From contig CM040128.1 in assembly GCA_022559845.1 (NCBI GenBank), forward strand, positions 77,625,247-77,689,246: a stretch of DNA of 64,000 nt, read 5' to 3'. This DNA comes from Amorphophallus konjac. Lineage: Eukaryota > Streptophyta > Magnoliopsida > Alismatales > Araceae. Below the pieces are notes generated by a model, which was not told the DNA's origin, did no database searches, and saw nothing but the letters and a program-made list of their open reading frames with translations. A program made the translations under genes and the position numbers. This document shows positions 1-12,000 of this stretch, piece by piece; within the stretch, counting starts at the first letter, position 1, and each line of letters opens with the position of its first letter.

Positions 1-727
1 TTTTTCACCCCGTTTTTCACTATTGTCTTCCCCGTTTTAAACCCTCCTTTTTGCCCTAGTTTCACCATAATATTTCCACCTTTCCATAGCATCCTCTCTT
101 TCCTTTTTTGGTGTTCTATCTTGTGAGATATTCATCATTCTTTGAGTCTATTTTGTGCACTGTTTTTCATTTTCTGCACAGTCTATATATTTTCCCAAAT
201 CTCCGGCATCATAACTTTATGTCCCGACCTCCTTTTTGAGTGATTCTTGTTCCTACGTCTTCACAACACTCAAGTCTTCTGTCATACCAATTTTCTTCCT
301 ATTTGGACATCTTTTGCCTTACTGTTTGCATCAGTCTTTACACCTAATTTGTAATGTTTGCACAGTTTTTCTTGTGACTTGCACTTTTGCACCTTGTTTA
401 TCTAGGTTCATCATGACATATTAAATCAATCTCTTCATGTTAATCTCATCACAATATACACACTTATTATTTCCACCCTTCCACAAGGGTTAAAAACCCT
501 CTCCTGGTAAGTTTGCCCTCAATCTTTCATGCTACTTTATGCACTTGGGCAGATTTCTACACTTAGCATTTTCCAATGAGTTTTGCCTCTTGTTTTATCT
601 TTGTTTCACAGGAAAGCATGGAAAGTGAGGCCCTTACCTTCTATCCGGCTGGAGGGCAAGGCGAGGTAATCCACATAGTCCCCGCATCCTTGATATTGAG
701 CGCGATCATCTCTTTTTCTATGGTACA
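1..727 (+). repeat. 3' part of a Ty3/gypsy-type LTR (family A, copy 1)
   Basis: This stretch repeats 7905-8629 with only a few differences per 100 bases, so both are copies of one LTR family. The window opens inside the LTR. The likely LTR end is the GGTACA at 722-727, by comparison with copy 3, where GGTACA is followed directly by a primer-binding-like sequence. The short reading frames here (236-424, 576-827) recur in the other copy without conserved protein sense and are not genes. Confidence 0.75.
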
Positions 728-1115
728 CAACGCACATAGTCTTCTTTCACATTCTTTGGCGTTGTCTTTCCTTGGTGGCGATCACGGTATTCTTCTACAT
801 TTTTATTACCTTTTCATTGCTATATGATCATGCTACCATGTTTACATAGTCACATATTCATGCTATTCACTTGATTGGTGGACATATGCCTTCATGCTTA
901 TTCATGTGATTTGTGGGGTCGGCACGCTTATACACATACATATTTTTCACATCTACACCCCTTTTTTGGTGATCACGGTGGGATCTCTATTGCCCATCAC
1001 TTTGTTTATGCTTTGATGCGATTTTGGTGTGTATATCCATGTTTAGATAGCATTTCATGTTCATATTGTTCACCTTGTTTGCATCCATATTGTTATGTTT
1101 GCATATGTTCATCAT
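728..1115 (+). other. Remnant internal leader of family A
   Basis: Positions 728-950 match 8630-8858 closely, including a TGGCGATCACGG motif at 776-787 also seen at 8678 and 18412. After about 954 the two copies diverge. This copy then runs through T-rich non-coding sequence to an oligo-T run at about 1116-1126, taken here as the tail of the neighbouring LINE. No coding potential was seen. Confidence 0.55.
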
Positions 1116-1312
1116 ATCTTTTTTTTTTATGTAAAGCCAAGTCATCAAGTAGGAAGAAGGGAGAGTGCACCCCCATTACAGAGGAAGGGAATGTTCTCAC
1201 TTACCAAATCACCACTTGATGCTTTATTTTATTGATTTACCAAATGATGTGTACATGTTCACAGGAGGCCAAGCCTCTAAAATACAAAGAGATGGGAAAT
1301 GAAAAAAGAAAG

Positions 1313-1921
1313 CTATACAATCCTCCTGCGAAAGTTAGGGATGCCATTGACATCCGCAATAGCATAGCCTTTAGCTATTGGTGGCAGCTCTCTAATCGAG
1401 AAAAATTCTGAATTCCTTCTTGCTTGCACAGCATGATTGGCGAGCATAGCAGCTAGCTGATTCCCTTCTTTATATGTGTGGATAATGGGGCAATGACAAG
1501 AGAAAAAAAATTGTTGCAGGGGCTGCCACCAGGGGAGAAGAGACCAAGGAGGCTCTCTGTTCTTTTGCAGCAACGCGATCAAAACTTGAGAATCTGTAAA
1601 GATAGCTGAAATGGTAATGTTATGATGCTGTGCTAGACGAAGACCATCTAGCAATGCCCGACCCTCTGCCACCATGTTGGATCCAGCACCATAGTAATAT
1701 GAGAAACCCATTTTTAACTGTCCATGTTGATTTCTGAAACATCCACCACCCCCAGATGGACCGGGATTACCTTTGCTAGCCCCATCTACATTTAAAGAAA
1801 AATCAGAGGCCGGAGCTTTCCAAATAACAGTAACATATGATGGATGACAACTGTTAACTGAGATGCCAAAGTCTTGAAGAATGATCCGATATTCATTGCT
1901 AGGGCCATATTTAAATCTGAT
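1313..1921 (-). pseudogene. LINE ORF2 C-terminal RNase H domain
   Basis: The minus strand encodes an RVT_3-type RNase H domain found at the end of ORF2 in many plant LINEs. The first catalytic Asp is in NVDGASKGNPGPSG (about 1775-1735), the Glu in AEGRALLDG and a third Asp in FTDSQ. The domain is in the same frame as the upstream reverse transcriptase frame (ending at 1922) and is separated from it only by one TAG. It ends in RRRIV at 1313. The domain is otherwise uninterrupted over about 200 codons, pointing to point-mutation decay rather than rearrangement. Confidence 0.8.
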
Positions 1922-4463
1922 CTAGTTAATAATGAACTTTATGTCAACAAGGATCTGTTCTGAGATTGTTCCAAAACTGGTTCCATTGCCTTCGTTTTTG
2001 ACTTGACATCTAAATTTCCAGATCACCCAAATTATCATGACTGACAGTAGCAAAGATATGAAGCCTTTCGATTTGCTCAGGGTTGCCTCATTTATAGCTA
2101 GTCTCAATCTATTTTTGATATTGGAAGCTTCCAAGCAGGAATTGATAAGTAAAGGAGCAAATTTGCTCCATAAGAATTTGGCCACATCACTGTCAACAAA
2201 TAAATGATTTTCATCCTCTATTTTGTGAGAGCTAAGGCAGCATACACAGCTTGATGCAATAGAGATACCGCAGCTTTGTATTCTCTTATCCACAGGGACT
2301 GCGTTTTTCAGTAATTTCCAGCAAAACAAAGAAGCCCGAAGAGGGAATCTTGGATTCCAAATTTTACTGAACATATTACCTTGAGTTGATATTTGCCCTT
2401 TGATGAAGTTGTATGTAGATTTGATACTAAATATACCTGAATTAGTAAGGGACCAAACAGGTGTATCCTCTCCATTTTGAATAGTAAAACTCTGTAGTTC
2501 ATCTCTCAGAGAATGATTCTCCGAGAGTAGCCAGGCAGGATGGTGAAAATTTGACATTGCTTCTTGAACAGAACAGTCTTCAATAGAAGAGGAGTGAATA
2601 TTGAGAGTATCTATCAGTGACTTATTCTTGTACCAATTATCTTTCAGAAATCTAGTGGAGGCACCATCAAAAATTATCATTTTGGAATTGGCCAAGAGAA
2701 GAGACCGGGCTTTTTCAAAATCAACAGCTTTAATGCCAGCCAGGAATGGTGTTTTACTCTCTAATATATGAGAACCTTGTAGATATTTGCTTCTTACAAA
2801 CTTTGCCCATAGAGAATTACTATGTGCTGCTGACCATAATTGTTTGACCGAAAAACATAGTTGAGAGTCTAATTGGCTTCGAATGCCTAACCCACCTTCA
2901 GAGAGGGGGCAACACATTTTTCCCCATGATATCCAGTGTTTCCTGTGGACATCTTCATATCCCTGCCAAAAGAAATTGGAACATATTTTCCCAATCTGTC
3001 TAAGTATGGTGTAAGAATAGAAGCAGCACTGGCACAATACATGGGGATGGAAACTAACACAGAACGAATTAAAGTCAGTCTTCCAGCTTGAGATAGCAGT
3101 TTGCATTGCCAGCCAGCAAGCTTGGCATTTAACTTGTCTAACAGACATTTGAAATGAAGACTCTTAACTCTTCCTTTAAAGAAGGGAATGCCCAAATATT
3201 TTATGCTGCCAGTCTTGTGCTGATAACCGGTTAAATGACATATTCGATCAATGGACCTTCGGGGCATCTGCTTAGCTACCATGAAATAGCTTTTTTGAGC
3301 ATTGATTTTTTGACCAGAGGAAAGCTCATATCTTTTAAGAAATTTCAGAAGCTGGTTAAGAGAAGATCTGCCACCATTCATAAAAACAATAGAGTCATCT
3401 GCATAGAGAATGTGTGAAATGTGCTGGACTCCTCGAGGAAGATGATAGAATGAACACTGACCGGTAGAAAACAAATTACTCAAGCCTCTGCTCAGAACTT
3501 CTTCAGCAAGAATGAATAATGCAGGTGCAATAGGGTCCCCCTGTCGGACCCCTCTGGAAGATTTGAAATAGCCACGTGTATGTCTGTTAAGGGAGATTGA
3601 GAACCAACAGTTTACCAACATTTGAGCAACCAAAGAAACAAACCTATTTGAAAATCCAAAGCTTTTCAGCACCTTAAAAAGAAAATCCCATTCTATCTGA
3701 TCGTAGGCTTTAGCCATATCAAGTTTTAAAAGCATATTGTGACCTCTGATGGGTCTATCTATCTCCATAAACATTTCATTGGCCAACAGAAAGTTATCAG
3801 CAATTTGTCTACCCTTGATGAAGCCACTTTGCTCGTTAGATATAATGAGAGGCTATATTTGTCTGAGTCTGTCACACATAACTTTGGAGACAACCTTGTA
3901 TATGAAATTGCATAGACTAATTGGACGAAAATATGCAAAAGAAGAAGGGTTGTTTACCTTCGGATGAGACATAGAATAGTAGATGTAGCCCCTTGAGGTA
4001 AACCCCATCCTTGAAAAAAGCTCTGAACAGCCCTTATAACATCCTCTCCTATTATATCCCAGCAGTAAGTAAAGAATCCCCCGGTGAACCCATCAGGTCC
4101 AAGAGAACTATTCCCAGATAACAAAAATACAGAAGTCTTAATTTCCTCGGCCAGGGGAATTGCACATAGCATATTGTTTTGGTCTTCATTAATCAACCGA
4201 GGGATAATTGAGAAAAAAAATTCATCAATATTATGGCTTTCAGTTGTTAATAGTCTATTGAAGTAATCAACATCACCATTGAGTAATGAGTCATGGTCCT
4301 CCACCCATTCATCATTGATTTTCAATATGTGAATATGATTTCTCTGCCTTTTAACCTTGGTATACTGATGAAAAAACTGGGTATTTCGGTCCCCACAAGC
4401 TAGCCACTGAACTCTAGATTTTTGATACCAGAATACTTCTTCTCGGGCTAAAATAAGACGCAT
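1922..4463 (-). pseudogene. LINE ORF2 reverse transcriptase and zf-RVT region, broken
   Basis: This would copy LINE RNA into DNA at a nicked target. Three overlapping frames carry consecutive parts. 4463-3954 has the N-terminal linker and first RT blocks (SSLGPDGFTGGFF). 3786-2887 has the RT core with LDMAKAYDQIEWDF, GVRQGDPIAPALF and the catalytic HILYADDSIVF. 3148-1922 has the thumb and a zf-RVT-like segment (FPLRASLFCWKLL, with Cys and His residues following). At least two frame changes (near 3900 and 3100) plus stops separate the pieces. Identification as non-LTR RT is secure from the YADD block and its spacing to the GDP block. Confidence 0.88.
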
Positions 4464-4679
4464 ATGAGCATTAGCCTTCTGAAGGTTAATGCGGTTATCT
4501 ACTGTAGGGTTGGCATCAAAAGAAGATTGAGCAAACTCAACCTAAACTATAGCTTCATCCCTGGCCTGACTAATATTGCCAAATATTTCTTTGTTCCAAA
4601 CTCTTAACGCTGCCTTCAGGTCCTTTAACTTTCTCTGAAGAAGAAAGAATGGATGGCTTTCAGTGTAGAGACAGTTGCA

Positions 4680-5471
4680 CTATTTACTTTTGACAAAATC
4701 CAGAAAACCCTCATGCGAGTGCCACATATGTTGATATATAAATCTCCCCGGAGCGGTAGCAAGTGTAGAAGTAATTTGTATGAGCATAGGAGCATGATCT
4801 GAAGGGCCTCTGATTAAATGTTTTACAGCCATATTTTGATTGGATTGTAACCAATAAGAGTTGACTAAAACCCTGTCCAGTCTTACTCGAATGTGTGAGG
4901 GTCCAATTTGATTATTAGTCCATGTATATTCGGATCCAACATAGCCAGCATCAGCTAATCCCATAGCAAACTGAAAACCTTGAAAGTCAGACATTACTGT
5001 CATGGAAGATAAAGATCCACCAATTTTCTCCTCAGGAGATACAATACAATTGAAATCTCCTCATATAATCCAAGGAATATTAACTCCTTGACTAAAAGCC
5101 ATAAGAGAATCAAATAAAGCCCTTCGACAGTTCACATTGCAAGAGGCATAAACCACAGTGAGATATACAGAAACTGTGTTATTCTCCTTTAAAGACACAG
5201 TTACATATTGTGGGTGAAATTCTATAGTATCAAGGCAAAAGTCTGACTTGAAGAAAAGCCAGATCTTAGAGAAATATCCATTATTACCAATGAAAGAAGG
5301 TAATTTGATACGCCGAGCCACACTTTTGGCACGGGTGAAGCTTATTCTAGGTTCAGAGATCGCAGCAATACAAATATTATACTCTTTTATATGATGAGCC
5401 AGACTTCTAACAGAAGCTTTATTTCCTATTCCTCTCACATTCCATATCAAAACAGAATCAACCATGATCAA
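4680..5471 (-). pseudogene. LINE endonuclease domain (exonuclease/endonuclease/phosphatase fold)
   Basis: The endonuclease nicks target DNA to start target-primed reverse transcription. Visible motifs are WNVRGIGNK near the start, SEPRIS, GDFN just after a nonsense TGA at about 5063-5061, and the catalytic-type SDHAP near 4800. The two frames (5471-5061 and 5003-4680) share one phase, so a single TGA between PWII and GDFN is the only visible break inside the domain. A stop after VKSK separates it from the reverse transcriptase. Confidence 0.85.
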
Positions 5472-6200
5472 ATGCTATTTGAGAATGAGCAGCCAATACC
5501 TTAGCTTTTGCCCTAGTTAATCGGGCATCACTGAATAAAACTCCTGGTAAAACAGAAATCTCAGTCTGCTTAGAATCTTGGATTGGGATTTTTCTTCCAT
5601 TATCTTGGCATAGCATCCTAGAGTTCTCCAAGGCTGACAGTTTTGACACTGCTACCGAACTAACAATAAAGTTGTCATTTTGAGGCAGGTCTCTTGGAGC
5701 AAGAGGTTGATTAAAAACCTTGTTATGTGTTATGTCTTTGCTCTTGTGGATTGAAGGAAGCTCAGGCAAAGCTAAATTCTTCTCTCTTCAAAGTAGATCT
5801 GAAGTAGTGCTCTCTGTTTTATCATTTCCACAAACAGAAGGTGGGGGACCAACCTTCCCTTGCATTTCCAGATGATCAGAAGGTTTAGAAATTTGCTGGC
5901 AGCAATCTTCTGCCTTATTCTTTCCAGTGTTCAATTTGTCTTGTATATTCGTTTCTTCTGAGTCCAAAACATTAACTAAGTGAGTTAGTGACGAGAATCT
6001 ATTGTAATCAGAAACTGAATTATTGAAACCTGATGTGTTGGGCAACCGAGGCCTATATTCTTGGCGAGTGCCCTTCAGAGCAATATGAGCAGCATCATTA
6101 GCATTGTTCAAAGCTTGATTGAACACCAATTTCTTCTTCTGTTTCTTCTTGCATTGGCTTTCCATATGCCCAATCTTGTGACAGTAATTACAGAGCTGCG
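5458..6200 (-). pseudogene. LINE ORF1 C-terminal fragment with CCHC zinc knuckle
   Basis: The minus strand shows CNYCHKIGHMESQC at about 6195-6150, a CCHC knuckle of the C-x2-C-x4-H-x4-C type followed by a Lys-rich stretch, as at the end of plant LINE ORF1 proteins that bind the element RNA. The frame continues to 5458 with one in-frame TGA at 5790-5788 and overlaps the start of the endonuclease frame by a few bases. The N-terminal part of ORF1 is absent because the copy is 5'-truncated near 6225. Confidence 0.7.
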
Positions 6201-6791
6201 GAACTCTATGATAATTGATTTTCTACCAAAATCCACTTCCCTCCCGAATTACCCATTATTTTGGAGCCTTCCTTGGACGGATTTCGAGTCCATTTCATTG
6301 TTCCCTAGCCTTTGAACTTTGGAGATCATGATTTCTTATAGCCCTGGAGCTTATCTTATCAACTTCCGGTCTTCCAAGTTGACTTGCGGCCCATTTAGGC
6401 CCATTTCCATCAAGCATTCGGCTCTCTTTCACTGTGCAGTCTTGAAAATGGTCCTTTTTCATCTCATTCTCTTCCTTTATTCAAAATATGCACTTCACCA
6501 AAGTTGTTCATCTTTCAAAGCTCTACAATTTCTTCTTCTACGCCATTAGCCAGTTCTGCACCGATTTCAATGTATTTGCATTTTTCCGGCGTGTTGTTCA
6601 CCTGTGTCCCAGAATTCTTTCTCTCTGTTCTAGCCCCATTTTCTCCATCATCTAATCATCTTTTCATCTTGCTTTCTTCATGAAAGTTGTTCATCTTTCA
6701 GTTATCTACAATTTCTTCTCTTACCACTTTTACTAATTCTGCACCATTTTCGAGATATGATCTAATTTCTAAAGTCACGTAAAGTCTACCC

Positions 6792-6860
6792 AAACGATCG
6801 TGCAAACGACCGTTTCTTATTGCAAATGGTTCCTTAGCGGTCTTACGATGGACCGCTAAG
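6792..6860. repeat. Two adjacent inverted repeats in LTR U3
   Basis: The first has arms 6792-6801 and 6806-6815 with one mismatch and a 4-base loop. The second has perfect 10-base arms CTTAGCGGTC (6833-6842) and GACCGCTAAG (6851-6860) around an 8-base loop. They lie about 420 bases upstream of the TATA box. LTR copy 3 has related but different inverted repeats at the corresponding place. Confidence 0.75.
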
Positions 6861-7278
6861 CAAACCGAGAGTCCAACATGCGCTGGACTCTGCTCCGTTT
6901 CTGTGTCCTGTGGCCCCCTTGCAGAGCCTATAACTTCTTGAATTCTACTCCGAATTGAGCGCCATTTATTCCTATGGCTTCTCCTTTATATTATCTTGAA
7001 TTTGATCCATAGATCTCAGATTTTCATTAGCTATCTTGCTTAGAAACGTGGATGAAAGTTGGGGGTTTATGCGTCCTAGTTCAACACAAACTCTACAGAT
7101 TAAGCTCCAGGGCTCCCTTCCAGAAGTCATATCTTCTAGATCCTTCATCAAAATAGAGTCATGTTTTCTCCTACATCTTATCTTGACTATTATCTCAAGA
7201 TTGATCCATAGATCTCGAGATTTGGTGGACTCTATCTCTTAAACTCGTGGAGGAAAGTTGGGGACTTAAGTAGTTTTC

Positions 7279-7287
7279 TATATAAAG
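7279..7287 (+). promoter_or_regulatory. TATA box of LTR copy 2
   Basis: TATATAAAG lies inside the LTR, about 1.35 kb before its end. By position it is the probable core promoter of the element. Confidence 0.5.
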
Positions 7288-8808
7288 GGCCCTGTGCGAA
7301 CCTCGCAATGGGGGCGCGTTTCCAAGGCGACGGCGAAGCCATGCCAAACTGTCTTCATCTTTCTTCAACCATAGCCTGAAGAGGGAAGTATTAATTTCAT
7401 TTTAGTTCCTTATTTACTCAATTTCATCAACGTTTGCCACCTCAACTTCACCCCTACTTTTGGCAAATCATCACAGTTTGCTATTTTTCAGCTACAAGTC
7501 CGCGACGGGGGCCTGTTCATCAAGCCGGGGCGGAGTCATGCTTCATCCTTTTCATCCTCCTTTGACTCCATCTTGAAGAGGGGAGTATTAGTTTTGTTTT
7601 CATTATATGAGTGCCTTATTTCTCCTATCTTTTCCCCTTCTTCCAAGCCCCAACTTTTGAGGTTTCACCACTCTGTTCTGCACTTTTCTGAAGCTCAGAT
7701 TTCTTGCGACGGGGGCATGTTTGCATCGTCGGAACGAGGCCATGGGGCACTCTTGATCTGTCCTTTCAACTCCAGGCTCTAGAGGGAAGTATAATCTTTA
7801 TTTTCATTGGTTTTGGGCTCATTATCTTGTCATCTTCATGCATATTTTTGTCCAAGAGTTTTACACTTTCATTCTATTTTTATACTTATTTTTCTATCAT
7901 GTTCTGCACCCCATTTTTCACTGTTCTCTTCCCCGTTTTAAACCCTCCTTTTTGCCCTAGTTTCACCACAATATTCCCACCTTTCCATAGCATCCTCTCT
8001 TTCCTTTTTTGGTGTTCTATCTTGTGAGATATTCATCATTCTTTGAGTCCATTTTGTGCACTGTTTTTCATTTTCTACACAGTCTATGTTTTTTCTCAAA
8101 TCTCCGGCATCATAACTTTCTGTCCCGACCTCCTTTTTGAGTGATTCTTGTTCCTACGTCTTCACAACACTCAAGTCTTCTGTCATACCAATTTTCTCCC
8201 TATTTGGACATCTTTTACCTTACTATTTGCATCAGTCTTTACACCCAATTTGCACTGTTTGCACAGTTTTTCTTGTGACTTGCACGTTTGCACCTTGTTT
8301 ATCTAGGTTCATCATGACATATTAAATAAATCTCTTCATGTTAATGTCATCACAATATACACACCTATTATTTTCACCCTTCCACAAGGGTTAAAAACTC
8401 TCCCCCAGTAAGTTTGCCCTCAATCTTTCATGCTACTTTATGCACTTGGGCAGATTTCTACACTTAGCATTTTCTAATAGGTTTTGCCTCTTGTTTTATC
8501 TTTGTTTCGCAGGAAAGCATGGAAAGTGAGGCCCTTACCTTCTAGCCGGCTGGAGGGCAAGGAGAGGTAATCCACATAGTCCCCGCATCCTTGATATTGA
8601 GCGCGATCATCTCTTTTTTCCAAGGTACACAACGCACATAATCTTCTTTCACATTCTTTGGCGTTGTCTTTCCTTGGTGGCGATCACGGTATTCTTCTAC
8701 ATTTTTTATTGCCTTTTCATTGCTATATGATCATGCTACCATGTTTACATAGTCACATATTCATGCTATTCACTTGATTGGTGGACATATGCCTTTATAC
8801 TTATTCAT

Positions 8809-11343
8809 GTGATTTGTGGGGTCGGCACGCTTATACACATACATATTTTTCACATCTACAAGGTTCTCTTCTTTAATGAGCCTTATTCTCATAATGGGCC
8901 TTATCCTTCTTTTACTTATGCTGCTAGCCCGATTGGTCCTCATGCTCATGATCCTTCTAGGCCTGCATACTCTTCCATTCCTAGAATGGGCCCATATTCT
9001 TCTCAGCCCGGATCCTCCCATCCGGCCTATCTTGGTCCAAATTCACAACCTCTTACTCAAGCTAGCCCATACCATTCTCGATCTCTTCCTACTCCGGAGA
9101 TGTTTGCTCAAGCCCAACTCCAGCTTGATGAACTTCAACGTCAGATCAATCCCAAATCCTCCTTGAGTGTCCCGATCGCATTTCAAAATCTTCGGCTTCC
9201 ACCTCCCTCTCAAATTCTCACATATCGCCGTTATGGTGGAATCGGTGACCCTTATGTGCACATAAAGGAGTTCCTCTATGAGTCGGCCTAGTTTCAACAC
9301 GATCAATGCTTGATGGCTTATCTATTCGGTCTGTCATTGGAAGGCCCGGCTCGGGATTGGTTCTTCTCAGTGCCGTAAGATCAGATTGTGAATTTCCAAG
9401 ATGTTCAAGACAAGTTCATTCAGCAGTTTCAAGACTAGGTTGGGTCCAAGTATTCTATGCTGGATTTGGCCCATATAAAGATGAAACCCGAAGAGGAATT
9501 CTCTACTTTTGCCGATCGCTGGTGTCGCCTTGTCACACAAGTCCCGGGGCATATTCCGGAGGAAGAGCAAATCAAGATGCTAATATCTAATGCAATGCCC
9601 GAGTACCGGTTCATCTTAGCCCTCAATGACATCACCTCCTGACAACAGCTTTATAGTCGAGCCCGCTTCATTCTCCAACAAATCCACGATTCCCTTGACC
9701 TCGAGTCTTCTCCACCTTCTACGCCCACATCCACCCCGCCATCTACATCTACCCCCACAGATCAACCTTTCGCATATCAACCCTCCATGAGTCGACCTTC
9801 CACTTATATCGCGCCCTCCATGAGTCAGCCTTACGCCACATCCACCTCCGCATATCAAACCTCTACATATCAACTTTCCATGAGTCAGCCTCCCGCGTCC
9901 ACATACCAGTCTCCGTCTCCACCTCCAGTCAGGGGAATTTCACACCCCGAGCAGGTAGATTTCATCCAATATATTTCCGCTCCTACGCCATTGCCTAGTC
10001 CTTCCACTAGCCATGCGCCCTTGCCTACGCAACCGCCACAACCATCACCATCCCATACTCCTCGGCATCCGCCTTGCCCGAAGTGGGCTCCTCGTCCCCC
10101 ATTGCCGGAGTCCTTTACTGACATTTTTAGGGCTTTGATGGCCACTCACGCGATGTCGCTCCCTCCGGTTGTGCCTTGCCGACCCACGGTGGGGAATATG
10201 CTTCAATTCTGTGATTATCATCGCCAACAGGGGCATTTAGTTGAGGATTGCTCCGAGTTCCGAGAGTTTGTTTATGGCTTGGAAGATCATAAGAGGATTG
10301 ATTGGGCCACGATTCACAAGGTCATTTCACATCTTCGTAGCCAATAGCAGTAGCAAGAAGCGCCGCCCAGGCAACCGTCACCATGTCAAGACCAGGGGCA
10401 CCCCTGTGATTCTTTGTCTAGCGTTACACCCGCTCCATCACCTACTACCTCGCCTACCCCATCACATTCGCCATATCCTACCTCATCGCCTACGCCGTCT
10501 CCATCACCTCCACAAACCAAGCCTCCGCTCAGGCTAGTGCCATCCCTTCTTCCTCCATTCCCATTACCACTACTTCTACCCCAAATGCCGCCCAACGTGT
10601 TGTGTCGATACGTCGACGGTGGGCACCACGACCCTCCTCTTCATCCACTTCATCACCATCTCCATTACCTCCACCACCATCCTTACCTTCCTCTCCATTA
10701 CCTCCATCATCTCCGCCATCACCTTTGTCGGAGCCTGAGCAAGCTTCACCTTTGCCGCCCTCGCCCGAGCAAGCCATACCTCCACCCTTACCTTTGCCTC
10801 CACCTAAACACACCATCCTCGTTGAAACCTCTGCGTCTTCCGAACCTATTCTTATCCCCATTCCTCCACCTACTTCCACCCCATGGAGCGGGTGTGCGTT
10901 ACCCATGGTGCCCCTCGGGTTCGGTCCCCAGGGAGACGATGAGCCGAGTCAAGATGATTTTGTGCTGGCTGGGCATTTCAAGATTCAAGATTTTATCTAC
11001 CGGATGCCAATCTGTGTCCTGGTCCCTCGCCATTTCGGGGATGATGTGCCTATACTTTCCATGACAATTGCCAAGAAGAGTTCTCTTACCTTGGTGCCAG
11101 TTTCTTCTCAAGCGAGATCGGGGGAAATCTCATTGCTCTCCAAAGGATTCACTATGGATGCTATTATTTCCTCTCGCTCTATAGCTATTCAGAAAACTGA
11201 CCAAGAGGGGTTCTCTACCTGCATGGTGCTAACTAATACGGGCACCAAGCGTTTGATGAATTCCATGTTAAAGGGGCAATTGGATGTATTCTCAGCATTC
11301 TCTAAGGACATTCTGCACATTCGATGCACTCTCTCAGTTTATT
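8809..11343 (+). pseudogene. Ty3/gypsy gag pseudogene (Tat/Ogre-like)
   Basis: Gag packages element RNA. One reading frame runs from about 8860 to about 10540 interrupted by five nonsense codons: TAG 9289, TAA 9376, TAG 9436, TGA 9640 and TAG 10345. Recognisable parts are a Pro/Tyr/Ser-rich N-terminus, the retrotransposon gag core (YLFGLSLEGPARDWFF, then FADRWCRLVTQVPG) and a zinc-finger-like CDYHRQQGHLVEDC at about 10210, a form typical of Tat/Ogre gag. A frameshift near 10540-10600 moves the rest, a long Pro/Ser-rich stretch and an unassigned tail, into another phase until 11343. No true start codon is visible because the 5' part is deleted relative to copy 1. No protease or polymerase follows; the sequence changes to another LTR at 11379. 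Confidence 0.8.
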
Positions 11344-11519
11344 AGTACGTCGGCCACGTCAATGCCGTGTATTACCTGTAGACACGCCAAAATTGACGCT
11401 ATGTTGATCAAATCTCATGTCACTATGATGACGCCCCAAAGTGAACTTCAATATATTCATAATATGATGTTTTTCTATTTTTGTGTGTTTTTTGATTTGA
11501 TCTTGCATTTTTGTGATTC

Positions 11520-11850
11520 GCGACCTGAGGAGGGGCGTGTTTTAAATAGCGACCTTATCTAAGGCGTGTTCAAAAGAAAGGACGACCAAATGTCAGGGCG
11601 TCAATTCCTGGTATTATCCGGTTTCAAAATAAATTCAAATTATTGATTAACGTCCTTCCTCAGGGCGTGGTTTCAATTAACGCCTTCATCTCAAGCGTGT
11701 TCTCATAATTTTCAAATGAAGTAAGTTTTATTGCCAAAATTAAATCCAAGAAGTGACGCCCTTGATTGTGGTCGTGTTTTGAGTAGCGTCTTGATGTAGG
11801 TCGTCAATTTGTGATTTGACGCCCTTCTGAAGGTCGTGTTTTATCCTTCG
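11520..11850. repeat. Series of short CG-containing imperfect inverted repeats
   Basis: Upstream of the TATA box of LTR B, units of the form GACGCCC-n-GGTCGTG or AACGTCC-n-GGGCGTG recur about seven times (for example at about 11655, 11690, 11755, 11785 and 11818). Arms are only about six bases and often have one mismatch. This is weaker than in other elements of the window but has the same design. Confidence 0.45.
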
Positions 11851-11992
11851 GTGTCCTGCTTAAACTCATCTTTCCTGGGTAGTTCCCTGCCTCCAATGGT
11901 CTCCTTGCTCGAATTGGAGTTAGAGTCCTGCCTTCTTTGATCATTGCTTATCCTTATCTTCCCAAATTTGAGCTTATCTTAGATTGAAATCC

Positions 11993-12000
11993 TATAAAAG
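11993..12000 (+). promoter_or_regulatory. TATA box of LTR B
   Basis: CCTATAAAAGG is a textbook plant core promoter element, followed by a T/C-rich leader-like region. It sits about 615 bases into the putative LTR. Confidence 0.55.

Larger units (their letters stand above)
1116..6225 (-). mobile_element. 5'-truncated L1-type LINE retrotransposon
   Basis: Read on the minus strand, the domains are in plant LINE order: ORF1 C-terminal zinc knuckle, apurinic-type endonuclease, reverse transcriptase with YADD, zf-RVT region and RNase H. The 3' UTR carries an AATAAAATAAAG signal-like motif (about 1230) and ends in about ten A's (T's on the plus strand at 1116-1126). The 5' end stops inside ORF1 near 6225, where sequence changes abruptly to family A LTR. 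No matching TSD was found: the left flank is a family A leader and the right flank is the body of another LTR. The insertion site was therefore rearranged. All frames carry lesions, so this copy is dead. Confidence 0.85.
6244..8629 (+). repeat. LTR of family A, copy 2 (left end missing)
   Basis: The part from 7905 matches 1-727. The part from 6244 matches 16791 onward at roughly 80% by eye, including the shared block around GGCCCATTTA. Copy 3 starts with TGTTGACACCC about 60 bases before this homology, so the first ~60 bases are lost here at the LINE junction. A TATA box at 7279 and the end GGTACA at 8624-8629 are consistent with LTR layout. The sequence downstream is a gag pseudogene, so this looks like a 5' LTR. 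Confidence 0.75.

Noticed and set aside
10386..10906. Gly/Val-rich frames on the minus strand
   Set aside because: They are complements of the Pro/Ser-rich gag tail.
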